Shown here: piece after piece, positions 36,446 through 46,112 of the stretch
Position numbering within the stretch: the first letter of the stretch is position 1
How the letters are laid out: each line of letters opens with the position of its first letter
DNA from: a virus
DNA length: 64,000 nucleotides
IMG/VR virus record: IMGVR_UViG_3300046323_000419
Location: 1 to 64,000 of that record
Strand: one strand, 5' to 3'
Translations under genes and position numbers: made by a program
Notes under the pieces: generated by a model
Seen by the model: the letters and a program-made list of their open reading frames with translations, nothing else
The model's database searches: none
What the model was told of the DNA's origin: nothing

Positions 36446-37300
36446 ATGGAAAAAACAATTAAAGGTAATTTTACATTACCAAATGAAATAGTTACGCTTA
36501 GATATATTCATAGAAATAGAGGAATGGCCGCTAATGTAGATAAAAATCACGTAATTGCAGGTGGTTTATTATCAAAAGCAGTTCGTAAGTTTTGTACACC
36601 TCTTATGAGAAATGGGTCAATTGCTAATATTTTAAGTAATGATGAAAAAGAATATTTAGAATCTATTACAGGTTTAAATTTATCTGTATATGGTGATTTT
36701 TGGAATACATTTAGAGTAGCTTTACATAAAGAAGATGCTAACAATAGATTAGATTTAAGTAATGCAATGGATTTTATTTCATATAAAATTTTAGATTCAT
36801 TAAAGAATGAGATCGCTCCCAATTGGGTTAGTCGTAATTCTAAACAAACTTATCAATTTGCAATTTGCAGAGAAAATGAAGAAATGTTAGAATCTAAAGG
36901 TAAATATGATGCTAAAAAAGAAGCATTTAAAATGTATGGTAAAATCGAGGATGATAAAGAAAAATTACTTAGTGTTCTTAAATTACTTACAAACAAACCT
37001 ATTTCACCAGAAGTTAAGTTGGATTGGTTGCAACATAAAGTTGAAGAATTTATTGACAATGAAGCTGTCAAATTTGTTAGTGTAATGAATGATAAAACTC
37101 TTTATACAAAAATGTTAATTAATACAGGAATTGATAAAGGTGTAATTGTTAAAAAATCAAATAAATATTCAACGGAAGATGGTTTAGATCTTTGTAATTC
37201 AGGAGAAATTGCTACATTTGATAATGCAATCGCTTATTTAGATAATATAAAGAATCAAGATGTTCGCAGTTTGATCGAAGCCAAGATAAATAAAAAATAA
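36446..37300 (+). CDS. Virion or assembly protein, conserved position after the capsid gene
   Basis: 284 aa, mainly helical, charged, no known motif. In crAss-like phages an uncharacterised protein of similar size follows the capsid gene. Two bases separate it from the next gene. A head completion or auxiliary role is an inference from position. Confidence 0.5.
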   Translation: MEKTIKGNFTLPNEIVTLRYIHRNRGMAANVDKNHVIAGGLLSKAVRKFCTPLMRNGSIANILSNDEKEYLESITGLNLSVYGDFWNTFRVALHKEDANNRLDLSNAMDFISYKILDSLKNEIAPNWVSRNSKQTYQFAICRENEEMLESKGKYDAKKEAFKMYGKIEDDKEKLLSVLKLLTNKPISPEVKLDWLQHKVEEFIDNEAVKFVSVMNDKTLYTKMLINTGIDKGVIVKKSNKYSTEDGLDLCNSGEIATFDNAIAYLDNIKNQDVRSLIEAKINKK

Positions 37301-37302
37301 CT

Positions 37303-38049
37303 ATGACTAACTTAGAGTTTAAAAATGAATTTTTAATATCTTACAATGCGATTGCAAGTAATTCGGCACCGGGAATAGATGATTACGAACTTAGTGTTTA
37401 CTTAACTCGTGCACAATTAGAAATTGTTAAAAATTATTATGATCCTTTAAGTAATCGTAAACAAAAAGGTTTTGAAGCTACTGAAAAAAGACGTAGAGAT
37501 TTAAATCAATTAGTAAAAGATTATAAAACAACTGATACAATATTAAATGATTTTAATATCGATTCGTTAGCAAAGTTTTATATAGTACCTAATGATTTAT
37601 TTTTAATAGTTAACGAAAAAGCTAAAGTAACTTCAGAGGATTGTTATAATAGTAAAACTTTAACTATTAAACCAATGTCTTATGACGAATATGATATTCA
37701 GATTGATAATCCATTTGAAAAACCAAATGAGAAAATTGCTTGGAGATTAGATTTATCAAATGTTAATAATGTTAAAGTTGTTGAGATTATATCACCTTAT
37801 AATATTTTAGGATCATTGGAATATCAAATTAGATATATTAAATATCCAAAACCTATTATTATTACAAATTTAAACACCACTTTTCCATCAGACAATTTAA
37901 CAATTGATGGAATTTTTGCAGAAACACCTTGTGAATTAAATGCAGAAATCTGTAGAGAAATATTAGATAGAGCTGTACTATTGGCTCTAGCAGATTATCG
38001 TCCACAGAATTTACAAGTAAAAGCTCAAATGAGCCAAACAAATGAATAA
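37303..38049 (+). CDS. Head-tail connector or ring-protein candidate
   Basis: 248 aa. An N-terminal helical part (YELSVYLTRAQLEIVKNYYD, 27-46) is followed by beta strands (WRLDLSNVNNVKVVEII, LEYQIRYIKYPKPIIIT) and a C-terminal CREILDRAVLLALADYRP helix. The end, a strand then a helix with a LALADYRP motif, resembles connector/adaptor proteins of podophage type. Unproved. Confidence 0.48.
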   Translation: MTNLEFKNEFLISYNAIASNSAPGIDDYELSVYLTRAQLEIVKNYYDPLSNRKQKGFEATEKRRRDLNQLVKDYKTTDTILNDFNIDSLAKFYIVPNDLFLIVNEKAKVTSEDCYNSKTLTIKPMSYDEYDIQIDNPFEKPNEKIAWRLDLSNVNNVKVVEIISPYNILGSLEYQIRYIKYPKPIIITNLNTTFPSDNLTIDGIFAETPCELNAEICREILDRAVLLALADYRPQNLQVKAQMSQTNE

Positions 38050-38083
38050 ATAAATATTATTATAAATTAAAACAAATTAAATT

Positions 38084-39091
38084 ATGTTTACACCAAATAT
38101 GACAGGTGAGATGATGATTGGAAATGCAGTAGCCACAGAAACAACTTCTGCTACTTTTATTGCTACAGCATCAGACAAAGAATTAAAAGTAATTTCTAAA
38201 GATGGTACTGCTGTTGCAGCTAAAAAACCATTTTATGTTTTACAAAAAGCAGATGGAATTCCTGGAGGATTTGAATTTTCAGATAAAGTTGACCCTCGAT
38301 ATGTGGAAAAAGTTACAGTTACTACTTATTCTGCTGAAGTATTGGGTTCTTATAAAGTAGATGGTTTTAACACTGCAGGTGTTGTAGCAGCTAAAAGAAC
38401 TTATGAAGTTGAAGTTAGATTGGAAGATCAATTATCTCCTGAAAACTTTACAACTATTCAAGGATATTATGTAACAGGTCAAGTAATTGGTTCTGATACA
38501 CCAACAACCGTTAGAGATGGTGTTTTATTATCTTTAAATAAAAATCTATCTAATCGTGGAGCAGATGAATTTACAGCAGTTGCTGACGGTACTGGAATTT
38601 TAATTACAGAAAAATATCAAGCAAACCGTGTTGGTAGAGATACTGGTCGTAAATTACAATTTACTGTTAAAGGTAAAGTTTTTGAAAATGTACCTACAAA
38701 TGGTGAAAGTTCAAATCTTGGACTTTTAATTGCAACTCAAATAACAGTACCGAAACCTGGAAATGGAGATGGTAAATGGGTTACTAATGCTGAGTATGTT
38801 CTTAAAGGATTTAAATATGATCCATCAAGAGAATACGGATTTCCAGCAAATTTTGGTAATTTAACACCAACATATGCTTCTGGATCAGGAGTATATAATC
38901 TTATTCATATTAAACATTATATGCCCCGTACAGAAACTTCTGTGGAACGTCAATATAAAGTTTTAACTATTGCAGTAGATAAAGTAACTGATACATTGGC
39001 AAACAATGCTAATACTAACTCCATTCTTACTCAAATTAGAACAGCAGTTGATACATACGCAACTGTACCAGCTAACTTAGCAGTAGTATAA
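38084..39091 (+). CDS. Virion structural protein, probable auxiliary capsid or tail protein
   Basis: 335 aa, nearly all beta-type segments with many Thr, Val and Ala, without membrane or coiled-coil parts. The composition and its own terminator (39115-39162) suggest a highly made structural protein. In crAss-like virions an auxiliary head protein is encoded in this area; the match is by position only. Confidence 0.5.
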   Translation: MFTPNMTGEMMIGNAVATETTSATFIATASDKELKVISKDGTAVAAKKPFYVLQKADGIPGGFEFSDKVDPRYVEKVTVTTYSAEVLGSYKVDGFNTAGVVAAKRTYEVEVRLEDQLSPENFTTIQGYYVTGQVIGSDTPTTVRDGVLLSLNKNLSNRGADEFTAVADGTGILITEKYQANRVGRDTGRKLQFTVKGKVFENVPTNGESSNLGLLIATQITVPKPGNGDGKWVTNAEYVLKGFKYDPSREYGFPANFGNLTPTYASGSGVYNLIHIKHYMPRTETSVERQYKVLTIAVDKVTDTLANNANTNSILTQIRTAVDTYATVPANLAVV

Positions 39092-39114
39092 TAACACAAA
39101 TAAATAATAACCTA

Positions 39115-39162
39115 AAAAGGCTGATTGTAAACATTAATTTGTACGCAGTCAGCTTTTTTTTT
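39115..39162 (+). terminator. Intrinsic terminator after the structural gene at 38084
   Basis: AAGGCTGA and TCAGCTT form the outer stem with a bulge, with further pairing inside, and are followed by a run of eight or more T. The next gene starts 11 nt later. Confidence 0.7.
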
Positions 39163-39172
39163 ACACAAAAAT

Positions 39173-39754
39173 ATGGCAGCAGCAGCGATACAGAATTTTG
39201 AAATATTAAATGACGGGCAACAACTTGCAATTGATGTAGAAACTATTGAAGGGAGTTTAATAACTTCAATCAAATTATGGAATATTGATGCTTTTAAAGA
39301 TGAATCTTTAAGTATTGATTTAGATTATAAATTAGAACAAATTAATAATAAAGAAGTTTTTATAGTTACTGCTACAGAATTAAATATACCTTCTTTTACA
39401 GATATTTGGTTCATTGAAATTGAAAGTGATTATGAAGGTACAGAAGGTTGTACAAGTTGTCAAGACCCTGCATTAGGAATTACTTATAATTTACAACCTT
39501 ATTATAAATGTATGTTAAATTATTTATTAGAATCAGAAAAATCTATAGATAGTAATTCTATAAATGCTTATTCAAATAATTTAACAATTACTGTAAATTT
39601 ATTAATTGACTCTATTGAAAAATCATTAGATGTTGGATATTATTTACAAGCAATTGAAATGTTAAATAATCTTAAAAAACTTTGTAATATTTCTAAATGT
39701 AAAAATTGTCAAACAGTTATATGTAGTTCTTGTAGTAAATTTATACAACAATAA
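39173..39754 (+). CDS. Virion-associated protein with C-terminal cysteine cluster
   Basis: 193 aa. The N-terminal half is a beta-sandwich-like domain (LAIDVETIEGSLITSIKLW, IWFIEIESDYEG) with CTSCQ, the second half helical and ending in CNISKCKNCQTVICSSCSKF, six cysteines that may bind zinc. Followed after two bases by the next gene. Not recognised. Confidence 0.5.
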   Translation: MAAAAIQNFEILNDGQQLAIDVETIEGSLITSIKLWNIDAFKDESLSIDLDYKLEQINNKEVFIVTATELNIPSFTDIWFIEIESDYEGTEGCTSCQDPALGITYNLQPYYKCMLNYLLESEKSIDSNSINAYSNNLTITVNLLIDSIEKSLDVGYYLQAIEMLNNLKKLCNISKCKNCQTVICSSCSKFIQQ

Positions 39755-39756
39755 TT

Positions 39757-40467
39757 ATGCAACAAATAAATGAAAAATCACATTATTCTACAATAATTAG
39801 CTCTTTAAATAAAGAATATAAAAAAACTAAAATTGGTAAATCAATGACTCCAAATGACATTTATTTATTAGATGTTATATATAATTTATTACAAGGATGT
39901 TGTTTAGAATTAAGTAATATAGAAACTAAAAAGCTTTTAAAAATATATAATACTCTTTCACATACTTCTAAAATAATTTGCAATAATAATTATCAAGAAA
40001 TTTATCAAATGAGTAAAAAGAATAAATTTATTCAAGCTGAAAAAACAGACTGCAACACAATACCATTACAACCAACTATAGATAAAATTTATTATTGGCA
40101 AGAAGAATCATATATTACTATAATTGATGATATAATTCCATTAACATACATTGAAAATTATTTTACAGATAAATTATTTGATAAATATTCTAATTTTAAA
40201 GATATAGGTAAAACTATAAATTATGAAAATGTAGGTAGAATTTGTTTTTATGCTACAGAATCAGATGATCAAAAATTTATAGTTACAGATATATTAAATA
40301 ATGACGTTACTGATATATTTGATATTGTATATTTAGTCGATTCAAATGATACAATATTTGTATCCAAAGATTTTTATACACCTAGCGATATATTTTTTAA
40401 ATTTACAAAAACAAACAACACAAACGATTCAATATTTGATATTGAATTTAATAACATATTTCAATAA
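39757..40467 (+). CDS. Hypothetical virion-region protein
   Basis: 236 aa. The N-terminal half is helical with GCCLEL and several Cys; the C-terminal half has beta segments (GRICFYATESDDQKFIV) and an acidic, Asn-rich end. It shares one base with the next gene (TAATG). Probably a fibre-attachment or assembly factor, from position only. Confidence 0.48.
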   Translation: MQQINEKSHYSTIISSLNKEYKKTKIGKSMTPNDIYLLDVIYNLLQGCCLELSNIETKKLLKIYNTLSHTSKIICNNNYQEIYQMSKKNKFIQAEKTDCNTIPLQPTIDKIYYWQEESYITIIDDIIPLTYIENYFTDKLFDKYSNFKDIGKTINYENVGRICFYATESDDQKFIVTDILNNDVTDIFDIVYLVDSNDTIFVSKDFYTPSDIFFKFTKTNNTNDSIFDIEFNNIFQ

Positions 40468-41363
40468 TGAGTAAAGAACAAATAAAAACACAAATAGATA
40501 CAGATATTACTAATAAAACATCTGTAAAAAGTATTTCACCGTCAAACGTAGGTGGAAATATGAAAAACGTTGTAGACCTAATTCCAGATGTAAAAACAAA
40601 TGGAACTGTTCTTGCTGTAAGCGGTTCAAAAGCTACTTTACAATATGATATAAATAATGTAAATAAATCAGGAGGTTCAGAAGTTAAATTACCAACAACA
40701 ATAGAAGTTGGTAAAGAAGTTTTATTTTTAGCAAGTAATTATGCAGGAGCAGTTAGTGTTTATGTAAATGATGCAGGAGATATAAAATTATCAGGTGGTG
40801 CAAATGGTATATCAGGAAATCAACAAAGTTTACAAATAAATGCAAATGAAGCATATAGATTTATATATAGAACTGATAATTATTGGTATTTTGAAAAAAT
40901 AATAGATATACCTACAAATTTATATCAATTACAGTCTGAAAGAACAACAGATGGAACTTTAGTTACTAATTCAAATTTCAAATATCCAACAGAACAAGCG
41001 GTTAAAACATATGTGGACGCAAAAGATTCAAGACCTTATAAAATTTATACTGCAATTCTTTTTCAAAATGGAACAAACTCACCAACTGCAATCGTATTGG
41101 AAAATACCTATGGAGTAAATTTTAATTGGTCAAGAACAGGAATTGGAAACTATAAAGTTTCAAATTCTGAAGGTGTTTTTGTTAATGAAAAGACAATTAG
41201 TTTTTTTAATAATTCAGACGACCAAAGATCAATATCTTCTTTTTATGATTCAATAAACGATTATTATGTATCTCAGTTTTTAATAAACAGCTCAGGAGAC
41301 CCAAACATATCACCTTTTGATGGTTTCTATAAAGCAATGATAGAAATTAGAACTTATAATTAA
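40467..41363 (+). CDS. Tail or head fibre protein
   Basis: 298 aa. Residues 52-130 form a beta-rich carbohydrate-binding-like domain (VLAVSGSKATLQYDI, EVLFLASNYAGAVSVYV). The motif KYPTEQAVKTYVDA (about 171-184) is common in Bacteroidetes phage fibres just before the receptor-binding end, and a beta-rich C-terminus follows. Likely trimeric. One of four fibre-type genes in a row. Confidence 0.65.
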   Translation: MSKEQIKTQIDTDITNKTSVKSISPSNVGGNMKNVVDLIPDVKTNGTVLAVSGSKATLQYDINNVNKSGGSEVKLPTTIEVGKEVLFLASNYAGAVSVYVNDAGDIKLSGGANGISGNQQSLQINANEAYRFIYRTDNYWYFEKIIDIPTNLYQLQSERTTDGTLVTNSNFKYPTEQAVKTYVDAKDSRPYKIYTAILFQNGTNSPTAIVLENTYGVNFNWSRTGIGNYKVSNSEGVFVNEKTISFFNNSDDQRSISSFYDSINDYYVSQFLINSSGDPNISPFDGFYKAMIEIRTYN

Positions 41364-41374
41364 AAATAATAAAT

Positions 41375-42937
41375 ATGGCAAATCAATATAGTGCTGATGT
41401 ACCTAAAGGATTCAATGTACCTAAGCAGGTACGATTAGATTCAATAACAAGTATTCAAAATGAAAATACTCTTAAAAATTTAGGCATCGGTAATAATTTA
41501 GCATTTAAATATTATGAAGGTTTAAAAGTTTATTGTAAAGATGAAAAAACAGAATATGTTTGGAGAGAAGTTATAGGTCTTGAAACAGGATTATTAGATA
41601 TATCTTTTATTTACCCTACTTATAATACAGTAGATGGAATTAATTATTCTGGAAAATCTTTTAATTTCTTTAGTACTGATATTATGAATTTAGATCCTTT
41701 AGAATTTAATGTTATAAATAAAACTGTATGGAATAATGGATTTAATAATTTACCAGCAAATACTTCTTTTGGAGAAAACTCTTTATCAAGTATAACTACA
41801 GGTGATTATAATTCTGCATTCGGAATGAGTTGTTTAGAGTTTAATACAACGGGTGGAGGAAATGTTGCTGTTGGTATCAGTGCGTTGAGAGAAAATACCA
41901 CAGGTTCTAATAATACTACTTTAGGTGTAAATGGACTATACTCTAACACTACAGGAAGTTCAAATACCGCTATCGGTTCTACAGCTTTGTTTGCGAATAC
42001 TACAGGGGGTTCAAACACTGCAATAGGGCAATCAACATTATCTGAAAATGTAAATGGTTCTTTTAATACTGCAATTGGTAGATCAACTTTGTCTGCTAAT
42101 TCAACTGGTTTAAGAAATACGGCTATTGGATACCTTTCACTATCTACAAATACTACAGGAAATGATAATACAGCTATAGGTGTAGATTCACTAACTGCTA
42201 ATCTAAGTGGAAGTAAAAATACAGCTTTAGGACAATTAGCAGGGCGTTATTTTGGCACAAACTCTGAATTAACAAATGCAACTAATTCTATTTTTTTAGG
42301 AGTACAAACAAGAGCGTTAGTAAATAATTCAAATAATGAAATAGTTATAGGATATGATGCTGTAGGTGCAGGGAATGATACTATCACATTAGGAAATGTT
42401 AATATTGTTAGAACAGTGCTTAGAGGTGTAGTTGCTAATACTACAGCTTATACCGTTTCCACATTACCTACTGGAGCTAGAGGAGACAGAGCGTATGTGA
42501 CAGATGCTTTAACACCAACATCTTTAGAAACTTTGACAGGTGGTGGAAACGTAACTTGCCCAGTGTTTTATAATGGAGTAAATTGGGTCAGTAATTTATC
42601 TTCCAATAATTCAGATTTAACAAATTTACAAAAAACTATTACGTATCCAGCAGACTTTACAGGTACAAACTATACTATAACAAATGCAGATAATAACTAT
42701 ACAATAATAGTAGATAATACTACCACTGCAGTCACTATAACAGTACCTAGTGGACTAATGTCTAAAATAGGAGTAGGTTTTATACAAAAAGGAACAGCAG
42801 ATGTGACATTTGTAGCTTCAGGAACAACAATTCAAAATCCTATAGGGCTAAAAAGCAAAGGTCAATATTATCAAACATTTATTGAACAAGAACTTGCTAC
42901 AAACGTAATATATCTATTAGGAAATACTAAAGTATAG
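41375..42937 (+). CDS. Trimeric tail fibre with YadA-like 17-residue repeats
   Basis: 520 aa. Residues about 133-290 consist of nine or so repeats of 17 residues with the core N(T/S)(T/S)GxxNTAIGxxxLx, the head-repeat style of trimeric autotransporter adhesins, which stack as a left-handed trimeric beta-roll. A second motif, YPADFTGTNYTITNADNNY, and GFIQKGTADVTFV lie in the C-terminal domain, a typical fibre tip. It probably binds the cell-surface receptor. Confidence 0.75.
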   Translation: MANQYSADVPKGFNVPKQVRLDSITSIQNENTLKNLGIGNNLAFKYYEGLKVYCKDEKTEYVWREVIGLETGLLDISFIYPTYNTVDGINYSGKSFNFFSTDIMNLDPLEFNVINKTVWNNGFNNLPANTSFGENSLSSITTGDYNSAFGMSCLEFNTTGGGNVAVGISALRENTTGSNNTTLGVNGLYSNTTGSSNTAIGSTALFANTTGGSNTAIGQSTLSENVNGSFNTAIGRSTLSANSTGLRNTAIGYLSLSTNTTGNDNTAIGVDSLTANLSGSKNTALGQLAGRYFGTNSELTNATNSIFLGVQTRALVNNSNNEIVIGYDAVGAGNDTITLGNVNIVRTVLRGVVANTTAYTVSTLPTGARGDRAYVTDALTPTSLETLTGGGNVTCPVFYNGVNWVSNLSSNNSDLTNLQKTITYPADFTGTNYTITNADNNYTIIVDNTTTAVTITVPSGLMSKIGVGFIQKGTADVTFVASGTTIQNPIGLKSKGQYYQTFIEQELATNVIYLLGNTKV

Positions 42938-42940
42938 GAT

Positions 42941-43327
42941 ATGAATAATTTTAAAAAAAACATATTTAAAAGTATGATAGATATAGTTGTAGTTACACCT
43001 TCTATAACATTTTCACCTAATACCCCATGTATTTCTGACGCAGGGATATTTGACACTACTCTTACAGGAACAGTTACTATTATTGGAGCAAGTTATGAAT
43101 TTAGAGCTACTGCTTATACATATTCATCGCCTGCAGGAAGTATAAACACAGCAGTTTCTATGAACGGATTGACAAATATGATTGCAGAAAGAACAACTAT
43201 AGGACAGTCTATTTCAGCTTCTTCAGTAACATTAGAACCAGGAATTCATACATATCAAATTAGAGTAAATTCAAACAGTAGTTTAGGTTCAGGGGGGGGA
43301 TGTATTGATGTTACACAAGTAGCGTAA
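42941..43327 (+). CDS. Small tail protein with beta-sandwich features
   Basis: 128 aa. After a basic start (NNFKKNIFKSMID) the chain is Ser/Thr-rich and beta-type (GTVTIIGASYEFRATAYTY, VTLEPGIHTYQIRVNS), ending in GGGCIDVTQ. It looks like an Ig-like or fibre-accessory domain. Position among fibre genes is the main support. Confidence 0.5.
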   Translation: MNNFKKNIFKSMIDIVVVTPSITFSPNTPCISDAGIFDTTLTGTVTIIGASYEFRATAYTYSSPAGSINTAVSMNGLTNMIAERTTIGQSISASSVTLEPGIHTYQIRVNSNSSLGSGGGCIDVTQVA

Positions 43328-43370
43328 TAATATATTTTTCAATAATAAATTAATATAAAATATAAATATA

Positions 43371-43754
43371 ATGATAATAGAATGTAATGCAATATCTCAA
43401 AATATTAACGAATTATTAATCGCTTTCCAAGATTGTAAGAAAATTAAAAATTCTGATTTACGAAAAATGGTAGAATTAATATCTGCTGTTAATATTTGTA
43501 ATAATGGAGGTCCAAATTATGATACCTTAATTACAAATGTATATAATACAAGTCAAACTGTAACATATCCTATTAATAGTTTTCATAGTTTTAGTTTAAG
43601 TATAATTTCAGGTAGTATTGTATATAATGGAGTAACCTTACCTGAAGGAGCTGTTAAAAATATAGAATACACTACTTTAAATCAAATACCAGTTTCATTT
43701 ATTGTAAATACTGCAAGTCAGGTATTAGTTGAATATTTAATCGAAACAGTTTAA
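43371..43754 (+). CDS. Small tail protein, probable fibre accessory
   Basis: 127 aa. A helical start with three Cys (INELLIAFQDCKKIKNSDL) is followed by a beta domain (FSLSIISGSIVYNGVTLP, IPVSFIVNTASQVLVEYLI). One base before the next gene's ATG. Possibly a trimeric adaptor or chaperone for the tail spike that follows. Confidence 0.48.
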   Translation: MIIECNAISQNINELLIAFQDCKKIKNSDLRKMVELISAVNICNNGGPNYDTLITNVYNTSQTVTYPINSFHSFSLSIISGSIVYNGVTLPEGAVKNIEYTTLNQIPVSFIVNTASQVLVEYLIETV

Positions 43755-43755
43755 A

Positions 43756-45969
43756 ATGGCTAAAATAACATCAACTTTACCTTCTAAAGGGTTAGGAATT
43801 TCGATACATAATAATTTACAAGGTTTAAACGTAGGTGATTATCAACACTTAACCGTTGCAGAAAAATCAGCGTTGGTTAGTGGTTCAGGAACTACGAATA
43901 GAATACCAAAGTTTAATAGTTCAAATACGTTAGTAGATAGTTCTATTTTAGATACGGGGAATATATTAATAGGTACTACAACAGATAACGGAGTAGACGC
44001 TTTACAAGTTACAGGAAGCGTAGGATTAAATACCGCCCCTACAACAAGCGCAGGGGGGTATGACATTCTTACAAGGAATACAAGTACAGGACAGGTTGAG
44101 AAAGTGGCTAGTAGTGTAATTGAAAACATAACTTTCCCATCTGATTTACCTATATTACATAGTACTGCGAAAAAATTGAAATTCGTAATGTACTGGCCAC
44201 AATTATCTCCATATATGGATTGGTGGAAAGAATTAGACAACAATATGTTTAATTGGTCAGATATTGATAGTGACTTGTATATGATTAAATTTAGTCTAGG
44301 TGCTAATGCGGTAAGAATATTTATATATTATGATAACCAATTTAGACAAACCGGAACTTTAGGCTGGACGGATGGGGCGGGGAATCACAACCCAATTAGA
44401 CTTGATCAATTAAAACAATTCATTTCGTTAGCCGAAGAATTTGAACTGGATGTCATTGTAACAATGTATCAATTACTTCCAGCATTAACTCCAGCTGACA
44501 ACTGGGATTTCTTGGAAACAGACATTGAACACTATACGTCATTTCATACATGGATTTTAAATGGGATTAAAGAGCATAAAAACGTAACTTGTTACAATCT
44601 AATGAATGAACCTGATGGATATGGAGTATTTGCGGATCCAGCATTGGGTGGTAGAGTATTGACATTTTTAAATATATTAAGAAACGTAGGTAAAACAGTT
44701 GCTCCAAATTTAAAATGTATTGTTAATGCAACAACACATGACAATTCATTTAGAAGATTCCCAAATACACCAGCGGAAGCTAATAGTATCTATGACATCA
44801 CAGATGTTTTGGCTCATAATTCATTTAGATGGGCAGATACAGGTGATTGGCCTGGAACAAATTTTCAAACTCAATTGGCTTATTTGAACGCGAAAAACGT
44901 TCTGAACAAACCTATTGCAATGATGGAATGCGGTTTTCCGGCTAACTATGCTCAACAATTAGTAGAAGGGTTTCCATTATTTAACGAATCTGGCGAACTC
45001 ATTGAAGGTAATGCGAGTTCTACTGATGAAAGCATAGTTCCTCAAGGAAATATATTTGATAGACCTATTGGACGAGTAGGTGGTTTACCGCACACACAAG
45101 ATAACCAAGCCAAAAGTGTTGGAGAAGCAATTGCAATGGCAGAAAGATATGACTTAGATGGTCTTGGAATTTGGTCAGCATTTGATCATAAAGCAAAATT
45201 TCTTATTGGTCCAAATGCCGCACCATACGTGTACCGTGACCCATTTGGACTTATTGATAAAAACAGAGTAGTGTTACCAGCAGGTAAACTATTCAAGTAC
45301 GCTTTAACAGAAAAATATCCATATAATTTAAAACACAAGTTGTCCTTATCATCAGGTACAGTAGGTGGCGATGCTAGAATTAATGGACTTGGAGGATATA
45401 ATACAGTAGATACAACTAAAAATACCCCCAATGGTGTTTATCTAGGTGTTGGAGGGTCTTATTGGAATTCAGAAGCGTTAGCAGTTTCATTTCCAACTAA
45501 GATAGTGTTAAATTTTACAATTAGGACAGCTTATACTCACCAAGAGCCTATGATCATAAGTATTCTTACTAATGGTAAGCAGCTTGATTTTAGATATAAA
45601 GTTTATGGAGTAAATTCTTGGCAACGATTAGATGCGACAAGCGCAGATATTGATAGAGGTTGGGCAAGCAACTCACCTGTTTTAGGAGTTGGAAATCACT
45701 CTTTAATGATAGATTTCTCCACAGTTGACTTAAGTCCTACAATAACTATCGATGGGATATTGTTAGATTATTCTGCTTCAGGAATCGAACCTTTTGATTT
45801 ATGGATGTTGGCTGATGGATTTAGAATTGTAGTTAGAAATAACTCAGATTCTCCAATAGATTTAAAAGAAATCCTTGCACAAGGTACAACAGAGGGAGAA
45901 AGTATTGTTATGAACCGAGAATTTGCAAAGCCTATAATTAGAAAAGAACTTATACCAAGAAAATTGTAA
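43756..45969 (+). CDS. Tail spike with glycoside hydrolase clan A (GH5-like) domain
   Basis: 737 aa. Residues 1-125 are a fibre attachment part (HLTVAEKSALVSGSG, TNRIPKFNSSNTLVDSSI). About 140-520 is a TIM barrel of the GH-A type: FSLGANAVRIFIYYD (beta-2), TCYNLMNEPDGYG with acid/base Glu285, HNSFRW, and IAMMECGFP with nucleophile Glu391, then GIWSAFDHK. The last 180 residues are a beta-sandwich, perhaps carbohydrate-binding. It would cut capsular or surface glycans. The barrel is less AT-rich than neighbours, suggesting acquisition. Confidence 0.8.
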   Translation: MAKITSTLPSKGLGISIHNNLQGLNVGDYQHLTVAEKSALVSGSGTTNRIPKFNSSNTLVDSSILDTGNILIGTTTDNGVDALQVTGSVGLNTAPTTSAGGYDILTRNTSTGQVEKVASSVIENITFPSDLPILHSTAKKLKFVMYWPQLSPYMDWWKELDNNMFNWSDIDSDLYMIKFSLGANAVRIFIYYDNQFRQTGTLGWTDGAGNHNPIRLDQLKQFISLAEEFELDVIVTMYQLLPALTPADNWDFLETDIEHYTSFHTWILNGIKEHKNVTCYNLMNEPDGYGVFADPALGGRVLTFLNILRNVGKTVAPNLKCIVNATTHDNSFRRFPNTPAEANSIYDITDVLAHNSFRWADTGDWPGTNFQTQLAYLNAKNVLNKPIAMMECGFPANYAQQLVEGFPLFNESGELIEGNASSTDESIVPQGNIFDRPIGRVGGLPHTQDNQAKSVGEAIAMAERYDLDGLGIWSAFDHKAKFLIGPNAAPYVYRDPFGLIDKNRVVLPAGKLFKYALTEKYPYNLKHKLSLSSGTVGGDARINGLGGYNTVDTTKNTPNGVYLGVGGSYWNSEALAVSFPTKIVLNFTIRTAYTHQEPMIISILTNGKQLDFRYKVYGVNSWQRLDATSADIDRGWASNSPVLGVGNHSLMIDFSTVDLSPTITIDGILLDYSASGIEPFDLWMLADGFRIVVRNNSDSPIDLKEILAQGTTEGESIVMNREFAKPIIRKELIPRKL

Positions 45970-45994
45970 AATAAAATGACAAAAACAATAGAAA

Positions 45995-46087
45995 ATGAGT
46001 AAATTTTTAAGCCTTAATTGGCAGGACTTCCGGAAAAATATGTTAATGACACTACTAACATATGGTGGTTATTTACAAAAAAACTAA
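45995..46087 (+). CDS. Possible vestigial small protein
   Basis: 30 codons (MSKFLSLNWQDFRKNMLMTL...). The NWQDFRKN start recalls small phage proteins with a membrane helix, but here it stops soon after. Short direct repeats of AAATAAAAACT (46086-46110) follow. Could be a decayed gene. Confidence 0.25.
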   Translation: MSKFLSLNWQDFRKNMLMTLLTYGGYLQKN

Positions 46088-46112
46088 ATAAAAACTAAAT
46101 AAAAACTAAAAT

